From Bifidobacterium platyrrhinorum (GTDB taxonomy: Bacteria > Actinomycetota > Actinomycetes > Actinomycetales > Bifidobacteriaceae): a DNA stretch of 64,000 bases. The notes beneath the pieces were generated by a model. That model did no database searches, was not told where the DNA came from, and saw only the letters and a program-made list of their open reading frames with translations. A program made the translations under genes and the position numbers. The stretch is taken from contig NZ_WHZV01000003.1 in NCBI RefSeq assembly GCF_010667645.1, positions 107,233 to 171,232 on the forward strand, read 5' to 3'. Positions 54,605 through 62,438 of this stretch are shown one piece after another (within the stretch, counting starts at the first letter, position 1; every line of letters begins with the position of its first letter).

Positions 54605-54967
54605 TCAGGCCTGCGCCGCCTCCGCCTTCGCCGCGGCCACATCAAGCTTCTTCGCCTGGTCGATGAGGTCGTCGAGATCCTCGGCGCGCAGCGCGCCGGC
54701 CTGCTGGAACACCACCGTGCCCTGCTTGACGATCATCAGCGTCGGCACCGCCTGGATGCCGGCCGCCGCGGCGAGATCCTGGTTCCGGTCGATGTCGACC
54801 TTCGCGAACGTGATGCCGGCGTTCTCCGGCTTGTCGCTCGCCGCCTCGTAGATCGGGCCGAACGCACGGCACGGGCCGCACCACGTGGCCCAGAAATCCA
54901 CGAACACGATGTCGTTGTCGGTGATGGTCTTTTCGAACTCGGCCGAGCTGATCTGCGTGGTGGCCAT
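54605..54967 (-). CDS. trxA: Thioredoxin
   Basis: 120 residues with FVDFWATWCGPCRAFGP (redox CGPC at residues 30-33) and the cis-Pro in AVPTLMIVKQG. Reduces cytosolic disulfides. The C-terminus carries an extra Ala/Lys-rich helix of about 15 residues. AAGGAGAGTGCC before the ATG. Its leader contains 11-bp direct repeats. Confidence 0.95.
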   Translation of the reverse strand: MATTQISSAEFEKTITDNDIVFVDFWATWCGPCRAFGPIYEAASDKPENAGITFAKVDIDRNQDLAAAAGIQAVPTLMIVKQGTVVFQQAGALRAEDLDDLIDQAKKLDVAAAKAEAAQA

Positions 54968-54979
54968 GGCACTCTCCTT

Positions 54980-55008
54980 ATATACGTTTCATATACGTTT
55001 CATATACG
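54980..55008 (-). repeat. 11-bp direct repeats upstream of thioredoxin
   Basis: ATATACGTTTC occurs twice in tandem with a third partial copy (54980-55008 on the plus strand), beginning about 12 bases from the thioredoxin start. The sequence on the coding strand includes GTATAT three times, which may provide -10 boxes or an operator. The remainder up to 55189 shows no gene. Confidence 0.6.
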
Positions 55009-55189
55009 ACGCACGCAACGTACCTTTATATATGTATGCGATGCATACGCGGCGCATGCGTGCGGCGCCGTCGCGCACGCCCGCGCGCGGCCGCGGCGAC
55101 GATCCGCCGACATCCAGCAAACCAGCATGGCGGAACAAACACAAGGGCGTTGCGCTGAGAAAGAACCCGCGCCGGTCAGCGAGGCGCGC

Positions 55190-55205
55190 GATAATGGGGT
55201 GCATG
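55190..55205 (+). promoter_or_regulatory. Possible leaderless start of the NUDIX-like gene
   Basis: GATAAT (55190-55195) lies seven bases upstream of the ATG at 55203, and no ribosome site is visible. Same geometry as the leaderless starts of rmlB and oligopeptidase B. Confidence 0.4.
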
Positions 55206-55829
55206 CCAGTGATGAATGATGAGGTGCCGGACGAGGGCGACTTCGACGCCGACCGTCCGCGCGGGGAATTCGACCATGTCACGCCCGAGGACTTCATCCG
55301 CGGCTCCGGCCACGGAAACCCTCCCGGATGGCTCGACCCGGCGGACATCAACCGCGCCCGCAGCCAGATGCCCATCGCATACGTGGAGATCGTGCCCGTG
55401 CGCACCGACGAATTCGGCCGCATCGCGCAGGTCGGCTCCCTGCTGCGCGTCACCGAGGACGGCTCGGTGGAACGCGCCGTGATCTCCGGGCGCGTGCTCT
55501 TCCACGAGACGCTGCGCGAGGCCATCGCCCGCAACGTCGCCAAGGACCTCGGCGACATCGCCCTGCCAGTGCTGCCCCTCAACCTGCAGCCGTTCACCGT
55601 GGCCGAATTCTTCCCCACGCCCGGCCTGAGCGAATACTTCGACCCCCGCCAGCACGCCATCGCCCTGTGCTACGTGGTGCCCATCGCCGGCGACTGCCGC
55701 CCGCAGGACGAGACGCTCGACGTCGAATGGGTGGACCCGCACTCCGACATGCTCGACACGTTCCTCGACCAGATGGTCAACGGCCACGACCGCATCGTGC
55801 GCAAGGCGCTCGAATACTGCGGCGCGTGA
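55203..55829 (+). CDS. NUDIX-like DUF4916 protein
   Basis: 208 residues. The C-terminal ~150 residues (AYVEIVPVRTDEFGRI, then SGRVLFHETLREAIARNVAKDLG) have the outline of a NUDIX fold with a degenerate Nudix box, matching the DUF4916 family of actinobacteria. Catalysis is uncertain as the canonical GX5EX7REUXEEXGU is not complete. Alternative in-frame ATGs are at 55194 and 55212. Confidence 0.7.
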   Translation: MPVMNDEVPDEGDFDADRPRGEFDHVTPEDFIRGSGHGNPPGWLDPADINRARSQMPIAYVEIVPVRTDEFGRIAQVGSLLRVTEDGSVERAVISGRVLFHETLREAIARNVAKDLGDIALPVLPLNLQPFTVAEFFPTPGLSEYFDPRQHAIALCYVVPIAGDCRPQDETLDVEWVDPHSDMLDTFLDQMVNGHDRIVRKALEYCGA

Positions 55830-55898
55830 GCCGCGGCGTGCGGCATGCGCGGGACCCGCGCACGGGCCGCACGCGAACCCATGCAAGGAGAAAACATC

Positions 55899-56747
55899 AT
55901 GACGTTTGCCATTCACAACCGCGTGCTGCGCGACGGGGACGGCACCCCGCTCGTGCTCGCCAACGCATATCCGGTGGACGGGCGCATGTGGACCGCATGC
56001 GCGGCCCGCATCGCCGCGCTCGCCGACGAACGGGGACTGCGCCCCTTCCCGATCTGGGCCCCCGACATGCCCGGATCCGGCCTGTCCCCGGCGCCGGACG
56101 ACGGGGAGTCCGGCCGTCGCGCCGCCAACGGCTCCTACCCGGACGCCCTCGACCGCATGGCCGAATCCTACGTGGACCTGCTCTACCGCGCCGGCCACGA
56201 GCAGGCCGTGTGGGCGGGCCTGTCGATGGGCGGCTACCTCGTCACCGACCTGTACCGCCTCCACCCGGAGGTCGTGGCCGGCGTCGCCCTGTGCGACACG
56301 ATGGCCTCCTCCGACGGCGTCGGCGGCGAGGCGCGGCTCAGGACCTCCGACGCGTGCGAGGCGACGGACTCCGTCGAACCGGTCATGCACTTCGCCAGGC
56401 CCGCCGACGGCGACTCCACCGTGAAGCGCTCGCCCGCGTTCATCGAAACGATGACCGCATGGATCAACGAGCAGAACCCCGCCGGGCTCGCCTGGCGCCA
56501 GCGCATGACCTACGGCCGGCCGGAACTCGCCGGCGTGCCCGAGACGATGGACGTGCCCGTCGCCGTCGTCTCCGGCGAACTCGACCCCACCTCGAACCCG
56601 GACGTGATGCGCCCGCTCGCCGAACGCATCGGCGTGAACGCCACGTTCACCGCGATCCCGGACTGCGGCCACTTCAGCGCCGTCGAACACCCGGACGTGG
56701 TCGCCGCCGCGCTCGTCGACCTCGTCGCGCGCGTGCAGGCGCGGTAG
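55899..56747 (+). CDS. Alpha/beta hydrolase
   Basis: 282-residue serine hydrolase. Nucleophile elbow GLSMGGYL near 109, acid in VSGELDPTS near 227, and His in CGHFSAVEHP near 259 form a complete triad. The oxyanion region is AYPVDGRMW. Substrate unknown; similar enzymes are esterases or lipases acting on small esters. AAGGAGAAAACATC precedes the ATG. Confidence 0.88.
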   Translation: MTFAIHNRVLRDGDGTPLVLANAYPVDGRMWTACAARIAALADERGLRPFPIWAPDMPGSGLSPAPDDGESGRRAANGSYPDALDRMAESYVDLLYRAGHEQAVWAGLSMGGYLVTDLYRLHPEVVAGVALCDTMASSDGVGGEARLRTSDACEATDSVEPVMHFARPADGDSTVKRSPAFIETMTAWINEQNPAGLAWRQRMTYGRPELAGVPETMDVPVAVVSGELDPTSNPDVMRPLAERIGVNATFTAIPDCGHFSAVEHPDVVAAALVDLVARVQAR

Positions 56748-56843
56748 GGCGACCGGGAGACCGGGGAACGTACCGGATTTCCCGGGGAACATGGCATCCG
56801 GAAAATCCGAAATCCAAGGGAAACATAAGGAGCATCAAGCAGT

Positions 56844-57950
56844 ATGACCGTGTCCTTCAACCCGTTGGCGCTCACGCAGGCGCTGCCGTTCCTGCCGCTC
56901 GCGCAGGGCGACATCGACTACCAGACCGAACGCCGCGTCGAACCCGACCTCATCGCGAAGGTCCTGCTCGAACCCGCCACCAAGGTGATCCTCACGCGCG
57001 ACGGCAAGATCGCCGTGCCGCGCGGGCAGGGCGAGCTCGCCGACTACGAGAACGTGAAGATGCGCCTCGCCACCCTGCCGGGCGCGTACGTGGCGGGCGA
57101 ACTCGCCACGCACCCGCAGGCCGTGGCCATGTTCCTCGGCAGCTACGGCGGCCGTCGCGACGAGCACGTCATCGCCGTCGACATCACACGCGTGGCGCGC
57201 ATCGCCGACGGCAGCGAACAGGGCGCCGACGCCGCCTTCGACGAACCCGAGGACGGCACCGGCGGCACCGTGCTCAAGGGCGGCGCCCGGGCCGGCGCGG
57301 GCGCGAGCCTGCTCGAGCAGGCGTTCGACCGCTTCGACTGGGTGGACTTGCGCGGATTCGCGCCCCACGCCTCCGCACGCGAGGCGGGGCAGGCGACCAG
57401 CGCCATCACCCTGAGCATCTGGCATAACCGCCAGCGTTTCTGCCCGACCTGCGGATCGCCCGTCGAGACCGCGAACGGCGGATGGGCGCAACGCTGCACG
57501 AACACGGCGGACGGCCGCCGCCTCCTCTTCCCGCGCGTCGAACCCGCCGTGATCACCATCATCGTGGACTCGGCCGGCCGTGCGCTCATGCAGCACAACG
57601 CCGCATGGAAGAACCCCACGCTGTACTCGGTGTCCGCCGGGTTCGTGGAGGCCGGCGAGAATCTCGAGCACGCGGCCCGACGCGAGGCGCTCGAGGAGGT
57701 GGGCATCCGCCTGGGCGAGGTGAAGTACCTCGGCTCGCAGCCGTGGCCGTTCCCCGCCTCGCTGATGATGGCGTTCAAGGCGCACGCGCTCACCACCGAC
57801 GTGCGCGTGGACGGCGACGAGACCGTCGAGGCGAAGTGGGTCACTCCGGACGAATACATGGCCGCGCTGATCTCCGGGCGCATGAGCGCGCCGGGCAAGG
57901 CGACCATCGCCCGCTACATGATTGAGGAGTGGCTCGGCCACGAGCTGTGA
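56844..57950 (+). CDS. nudC: NAD+ diphosphatase NudC-like NUDIX hydrolase
   Basis: 368 residues. Hydrolyses NAD(H) to NMN(H) and AMP, and may decap NAD-RNA. The zinc ribbon starts with FCPTCGSP near 196 but its second half is RCTNTADGRR, so the fourth Cys is missing. The Nudix box is GFVEAGENLEHAARREALEE near 270-290, followed by the NudC-specific SQPWPFPASLMM. AAGGAG stands 13 bases before the ATG, rather far. The mid-region insert (about 100-170) is longer than in E. coli NudC (257 residues). Confidence 0.9.
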   Translation: MTVSFNPLALTQALPFLPLAQGDIDYQTERRVEPDLIAKVLLEPATKVILTRDGKIAVPRGQGELADYENVKMRLATLPGAYVAGELATHPQAVAMFLGSYGGRRDEHVIAVDITRVARIADGSEQGADAAFDEPEDGTGGTVLKGGARAGAGASLLEQAFDRFDWVDLRGFAPHASAREAGQATSAITLSIWHNRQRFCPTCGSPVETANGGWAQRCTNTADGRRLLFPRVEPAVITIIVDSAGRALMQHNAAWKNPTLYSVSAGFVEAGENLEHAARREALEEVGIRLGEVKYLGSQPWPFPASLMMAFKAHALTTDVRVDGDETVEAKWVTPDEYMAALISGRMSAPGKATIARYMIEEWLGHEL

Positions 57951-58004
57951 GCCGTGGGCGGGATGCGGCCGTGGGTCACGGGCTGTGTGGCTGTGCGGCC
58001 AACC
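57951..58004. other. Short gap with GTG-rich sequence
   Basis: Between nudC and the octamer array; contains loosely similar GTGG-rich sequence. No gene. Confidence 0.4.
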
Positions 58005-58100
58005 GTGTGGCTGTGTGGTTGTGTGTTCGTGTGTTCGTGTGCCCGTGTGCCCGTGTGGTCGTGTGGTCGTGTGGTCGTGTGGTCGTGTGGTCGTGTGGCC
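58005..58100. repeat. Octamer tandem repeat, 12 units
   Basis: Twelve contiguous 8-base units in exact register: GTGTGGCT, GTGTGGTT, GTGTGTTC twice, GTGTGCCC twice, GTGTGGTC five times, GTGTGGCC. The clustering of identical units indicates slippage. It lies between nudC and the L,D-transpeptidase gene; 58101-58309 shows no gene, only a possible -10 TACAGT at 58243-58248. Confidence 0.9.
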
Positions 58101-58309
58101 GGATGCTTCCTCGACTTTCCGGCGCGCATGTGCGACGAATAGACATATCTCGAATAGTGATATACGCCACAAATCGTTGCGATGCGCGGCGAGTCGCGGC
58201 GAAAGCGCCGTCGCACCCCTGTCCTCTGGGATGGTGTTGATGTACAGTCGGACACAGTCCGCTGGTTGGAACGGCGGTCAAGAGCAAGAAGCGAAACTAA
58301 GGATCGGTA

Positions 58310-59977
58310 ATGACTGACGAACGCAATCAGCAGCCGGAAGGTCGTCCGGAGTACGGCGCTATGCGTGAGGATTTCGAGACCACGCAGGCCATGCCGCCGA
58401 TCACCCCCGACGAGGCCGCCCCGCTGGCCGGCACCTCGGGCACGGGAATCGTTCCCCCCGCAGGCGTCGCGGCCGCTGCCGCCGTACCGCCGGAGGATCT
58501 CAACATCGGCACCACGGCCGCGAGGAAGTCGCGCAAGGGCCTGATCATCACGCTGTCCCTCGTGGCGGTGCTGCTCGTCGCGCTCGTCGGCGCGTTCTTT
58601 GGCGCCCGCGCCTACTACGCCGACAAGGTCGCCCCGGGCGTGCGTTTCGGTTCCGCGAGCGTCGTGGGCCAGACCCGCGACGAGGTGAAGGCCACCGTCG
58701 ACCAGGCCATCAAGGACTCCGCCGTCACTGTCAAGGACTCCAACGGCAAGTCCGTCACCGCCTCGCTCAAGGACCTCGGGGTGAACATCGACGTTGACCA
58801 GACCGTCGACGCGATCATGGACGCCAAGTCCTCCTCCAACATCGGCGAGGACATCCTGCGCGTCAACCCGTTCGGCCACGTCGACGTGCCGCTGACCGCC
58901 AGCACCGACAACGCCGCCCTGAGCGACTTCCTGTCCGCCAAGCTCGTCTCCGACGACGAACGCGCCGTGCCGTCCTCCATCGCGTACGACGCCAACGCGC
59001 AGGCGTTCGCCGCCACCGAGGGCCGCGCCGGCAAGACCCCGAAGGTCGCCAAGGTCGTCAGCGCCGTCAAGCAGGCCATCGCCGAGCCCGGCACCGCCGC
59101 CTCCGTGAGCATCACGGACGAGACCATCGACACCCCGATTTCCCTCGAGGCGGCGCAGAAGGCCGCCGACGCCGCCAACCAGCGCCTCAACAACAAGATC
59201 GTCATGACCAACGGCAACGCCAAGCAGTTCGAGCTGCCGAACGACGCCGTCGCCTCGTGGATCAAGGCCGAGTCCCGTCCGTCCCAGGGCGCTATCACCC
59301 TCTCCTACGACAGCGTGGCCATCAAGAAGTACATGGCCGAGCAGCTGCCCGGCCAGCTCAACCAGGACATGGTCTCCCAGGAGGACATCGTCGACGGCAA
59401 CGGCTCCGTGATCGTCGCCGCGCAGGTCAAGGGCGTGGACGGCGTGGCCGTCAAGGACACCGACAAGGCCGCCGAGCAGGTGCTCGACACCCTCAAGGAG
59501 GGCAACGGCGGCACCGTGCAGGTCACCGCCGACGTGACCAAGTTCGACGTCAAGCAGAAGCAGAGCGAGTGGCGCGTCGTCATCGACAAGAGCTCGCAGA
59601 CCGCCGTCGTGTACCATAACGGCCAGCAGGTCAAGTCCTTCCTCGTGTGCACCGGCGGCCCCGGCGGCAACGAGACCGACAGCGGCAACTGGTACATCTA
59701 CCTCAAGTACCGCGTGCAGGACATGCGCGGCTACAACGATGACGGCAGCAAGTACCTGTCTCCGGGCGTGAAGTGGGTCAGCTACTTCAACGGCGGCGAA
59801 GGCTTCCACACCGCCTCCTGGAACTACGGCGGCATCGCCTCGGGCGACCCGGCAAACCACGGTTCCCACGGCTGCGTGAACATGTACGAGCAGGACGCCG
59901 AGTGGATTTACGAGAACTGCCCGGAGGGCACCCTCGTCCAGGTCGTCGGCACCCAGCCGTCCGGCCCGGTGCGCTGA
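58310..59977 (+). CDS. L,D-transpeptidase (YkuD) with PG-binding/VanW-like N-terminal part
   Basis: 555 residues. Cytosolic start of ~75 residues, one span (LIITLSLVAVLLVALVGAFF), then two repeated peptidoglycan-binding-like domains (about 105-300 and 300-410), and a C-terminal YkuD catalytic domain with HTASWN and the Cys motif HGSHGCVNMYE (Cys near 522). It forms 3-3 or related cross-links in the wall outside the cell. Start ATG 58310 preceded by AACTAAGGATCGGTA. Confidence 0.92.
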   Translation: MTDERNQQPEGRPEYGAMREDFETTQAMPPITPDEAAPLAGTSGTGIVPPAGVAAAAAVPPEDLNIGTTAARKSRKGLIITLSLVAVLLVALVGAFFGARAYYADKVAPGVRFGSASVVGQTRDEVKATVDQAIKDSAVTVKDSNGKSVTASLKDLGVNIDVDQTVDAIMDAKSSSNIGEDILRVNPFGHVDVPLTASTDNAALSDFLSAKLVSDDERAVPSSIAYDANAQAFAATEGRAGKTPKVAKVVSAVKQAIAEPGTAASVSITDETIDTPISLEAAQKAADAANQRLNNKIVMTNGNAKQFELPNDAVASWIKAESRPSQGAITLSYDSVAIKKYMAEQLPGQLNQDMVSQEDIVDGNGSVIVAAQVKGVDGVAVKDTDKAAEQVLDTLKEGNGGTVQVTADVTKFDVKQKQSEWRVVIDKSSQTAVVYHNGQQVKSFLVCTGGPGGNETDSGNWYIYLKYRVQDMRGYNDDGSKYLSPGVKWVSYFNGGEGFHTASWNYGGIASGDPANHGSHGCVNMYEQDAEWIYENCPEGTLVQVVGTQPSGPVR

Positions 59978-60005
59978 GCTTCGGCGCATTCGCTTCCAAC
60001 GGTCC

Positions 60006-60038
60006 AGGACCCCGTCTGATTCCATCAGGCGGGGTCCT
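60006..60038 (+). terminator. Terminator of the L,D-transpeptidase gene
   Basis: Fourteen-pair stem (60006-60019 with 60025-60038) including one G-U pair, loop of five, 29 bases after the stop; followed by TCCGTAT. Confidence 0.8.
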
Positions 60039-60310
60039 TCCGTATGTTCCGCCGCTGAGGCCGCGTAAGCGGTGGAAATTACAGAGCGGAAGGGTCGTCT
60101 CCGTAGGAACCGCCGCTTACTTCGATTCAGTGACCGAAATCACGGAGCAGTGGGTTGATTTCCGTATTTTCCGCCGCTGAGTTTGGTTTATCGGCGGATA
60201 TTACGGAGCGGTGGGGCGATTTCCGTGGAAACCGCCGCTGAGTTCAATTCAGCGTCCGAAATTACGGAGCAGAGGGATCATCTCCGTAATATCCGCCTCC
60301 GGCGGAGATG
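60039..60310. repeat. 61-bp imperfect tandem repeat
   Basis: Four units start at 60039, 60100, 60161 and 60222, with a partial fifth at 60283; the period is exactly 61 bases. Units start TCCGTA or TCCGTG and contain CCGCCGCT and a later ATTACGGAGC or a one-base variant, so unit ends are partly self-complementary (TCCGTAATWTCCG). No coding sense seen. Confidence 0.88.
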
Positions 60311-60324
60311 TTGTTATCGCTTGG

Positions 60325-60545
60325 GGATGATGTGGCGCAACCGGGGTGGTGTGACCAAGGGTGGTGTGACCTGGGTGATGTAGTTGAGGTGGTGTGACCG
60401 GGAGTGGTGTGACCGGGGTGATGACGTGACTGAGGTGATGATGTAACCGGGGTGACGTAGTTGGGGTGATGTAACTGGGAGTGGTGCGACCAGGGTGACG
60501 TAACTGGGGTGACGTAACTGAGATGATGCGACCGGGGTGATGACG
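60325..60545. repeat. Degenerate 15-base minisatellite
   Basis: Run of related words such as GTGACCGGGGTGATG, GGGGTGACGTAACTG and GGTGATGTAACTGGG with a period of mostly 15 bases. ACGTAACTGGGGTG is nearly perfect in adjacent units near 60497-60525. No gene. It follows the 61-bp array directly and precedes gcvH by about 80 bases. Confidence 0.75.
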
Positions 60546-60614
60546 CCTCGGGCGGGAAGCGATGAGACGCCGGCGGCGCTTCCCGGTGCGCGGGGCGTGT
60601 TCGTAACGGGTTGG

Positions 60615-60630
60615 TACTCTGGTGGCTATG
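60615..60630 (+). promoter_or_regulatory. -10 box and possible leaderless start of gcvH
   Basis: TGG-TACTCT (60612-60620), an extended -10-like sequence, places the TSS near 60627, at the ATG at 60628; no ribosome site is seen. Confidence 0.4.
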
Positions 60631-61032
60631 AGTGATGAACTTGACGACCAGCCGCTGAACCTCGACGTGCCCGAGCACCTCGAATACTCCGACGACCACG
60701 TGTGGATCGACACCACGCTCGACCCGGCCGTGGTCGGCATCACCGAGTACGCCGCCGAGAAGCTCGGCGAACTCGTCTACGTGGACCTGCCCGAGCCGGG
60801 CACCCGCATCGAAGCGGGCGACGAGGTCCTCGAACTCGAATCCTCCAAGGCGGTCGAGCCGCTCATCGCACCCGTCGCCGGCACCATCCGCTACGTGAAC
60901 CAGGCCGTCTCCGACGACCCGAGCGTCATCAACTCCGACCCGTACGGCGAAGGCTGGATCATGAAGATCGAGCTCGAGGACGACGAGCCGGAACTGCTCA
61001 CCGCCGAACAGTATCTGAAGGTCATCCGATGA
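60628..61032 (+). CDS. gcvH: Glycine cleavage H-like lipoyl protein
   Basis: 134 residues. The lipoyl Lys lies in LELESSKAVEPL near 67, preceded by YSDDHVWIDT and GITEYAAEKLGELVYVDLP, the GcvH pattern. No gcvT or gcvP is in the window; bifidobacteria often have gcvH alone, where it may carry lipoate for other enzymes. It overlaps the next gene by four bases (ATGA). Confidence 0.92.
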   Translation: MSDELDDQPLNLDVPEHLEYSDDHVWIDTTLDPAVVGITEYAAEKLGELVYVDLPEPGTRIEAGDEVLELESSKAVEPLIAPVAGTIRYVNQAVSDDPSVINSDPYGEGWIMKIELEDDEPELLTAEQYLKVIR

Positions 61033-62318
61033 ACCGCGCGGAACGGCGGGTGGCGGAGACCGGCACGGGCATCGGCGGTGCAGGACTGGGCGCCCGCGCG
61101 TCCGCGACCACGCCCGCACCGGGCACCGCCGTCGGCGACGACATGCCCACCGTTCCGATCCCCGCGCGCCACGCCGTCACCACGTTCGACGCCGCCTCCC
61201 GGCGCGAACGCTTCGAGGCACAGCCGTTCCTCGAACGCCTCGTGCGCCGCGTCGTCACACGCGTGTTCAACGTGTGGGTGACGGGCGCCACCCGCGCCGC
61301 GCACCGGCTCGACTGGTTCCCGCGCGTCGACCCGTACGTCGGCTACGGCACCAACGACTATTCGCGGCTCATCTGCCGCACCGTCTACGCGCCCGAACAC
61401 AGCGAATACGGGCGCGCCACGCGCGGCATCCGCGGCATGCTCGCCATTCCCTCGCCGCACACGCAGGTGAAGATCCGCATCGACGACGTGCCGCTCGAAA
61501 CCGTGCAGGTCGGCGAGAGCGAACGCTTCGACGCGGTGGACGCGCGGCCGGACCTCGACAGCGAATACGCCATCTCCGACACCTCCGGCTACCTCGACCT
61601 CGTCGCCGAGCACCGGCTCGAACCGGGCGTGCACCGGGTCTCGTACCGCGTCAACGGCCGCAAGCCGGTGCGCGCGAACCTGTTCACCATCCCCACAAGC
61701 GCGAAGGTCGGCATCATCTCCGACGTCGACGACACCATCATGATCACGCAGGCGCCCGTCCTGTGGAAGGCCGCGTGGAACCTGCTGTTCCTTAACCCGG
61801 ACAAGAAGGCGTCCGTGCCCGGCATGAGCGTGCTGTTCACCAAACTCGCCGACCTGTTCCCGGACGCGCCGTTCTTCTACCTGTCCACCTCGCCGTGGAA
61901 CGTCGAGGGCTCGATCCGCCACTTCATCGAGAACCACGGGTTCCCCGAAGGGCCGCTGCTGCTGCGCGACCTCGACCCACGCCCGAAGACCTTCATCCCC
62001 ACGGGCCCGCAGCACAAGCTCGAATTCGTCGAACAGCTCATGGCCGACTTCCCCGACATGAGGTTCATTCTCGTCGGCGACGATGGGCAGAAGGACCCGA
62101 CCACCTACGCCACCATCGTGCGGCGGTACCCGGGGCGTGTGCTCGCCATCGCGATCCGCCAGCTCAGCCCGCGCGAGTCGATGCCGTTCGGCATCAACCC
62201 GGCCGGCATGACGGCCACGCAGCCGATGCCCGCCACCGACGTGCCCGTGTTCACCGGCACCACCGGGGCGAACCTCATGAAGACGATGCTGCCCTACCTG
62301 AAATCGCATATGGCGTAA
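61029..62318 (+). CDS. App1-family (DUF2183) phosphatase-like protein
   Basis: 429 residues. The C-terminal half has the DxDxT phosphatase motif ISDVDDTIM near 237, the FFYLSTSPWNV region and FILVGDDGQKDPTTY with the acidic pair, as in the App1/phosphatidate phosphatase catalytic domain. The N-terminal ~100 residues are polar and Ala/Arg-rich. Substrate inferred only (phosphatidate or other phospho-compound). Coupled to gcvH by ATGA overlap, though a functional link is not evident. Confidence 0.85.
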   Translation: MNRAERRVAETGTGIGGAGLGARASATTPAPGTAVGDDMPTVPIPARHAVTTFDAASRRERFEAQPFLERLVRRVVTRVFNVWVTGATRAAHRLDWFPRVDPYVGYGTNDYSRLICRTVYAPEHSEYGRATRGIRGMLAIPSPHTQVKIRIDDVPLETVQVGESERFDAVDARPDLDSEYAISDTSGYLDLVAEHRLEPGVHRVSYRVNGRKPVRANLFTIPTSAKVGIISDVDDTIMITQAPVLWKAAWNLLFLNPDKKASVPGMSVLFTKLADLFPDAPFFYLSTSPWNVEGSIRHFIENHGFPEGPLLLRDLDPRPKTFIPTGPQHKLEFVEQLMADFPDMRFILVGDDGQKDPTTYATIVRRYPGRVLAIAIRQLSPRESMPFGINPAGMTATQPMPATDVPVFTGTTGANLMKTMLPYLKSHMA

Positions 62319-62422
62319 GGCGAGGGGTGCCCCGGCGGTGCGGGGCGCTTCGCCGGGGATCGCGGGGCGAATTCCGGGGCCGCGCATCCGGCCCGGAATC
62401 GCCCCGGTGCATGGGGCGGGCA

Positions 62423-62438
62423 TATAATGCCCCTTATG
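62423..62438 (+). promoter_or_regulatory. Consensus -10 box with leaderless oligopeptidase start
   Basis: A perfect TATAAT (62423-62428) lies seven bases before the ATG at 62436, so transcription should start at or next to the A of the ATG. No Shine-Dalgarno is present. Confidence 0.6.

Noticed and set aside
57914-60025. Long minus-strand frame opposite the L,D-transpeptidase with His/Thr repeats
   Set aside because: The His/Thr repeats are the octamer array read in another frame, and the rest is antisense to a gene with clear YkuD motifs.
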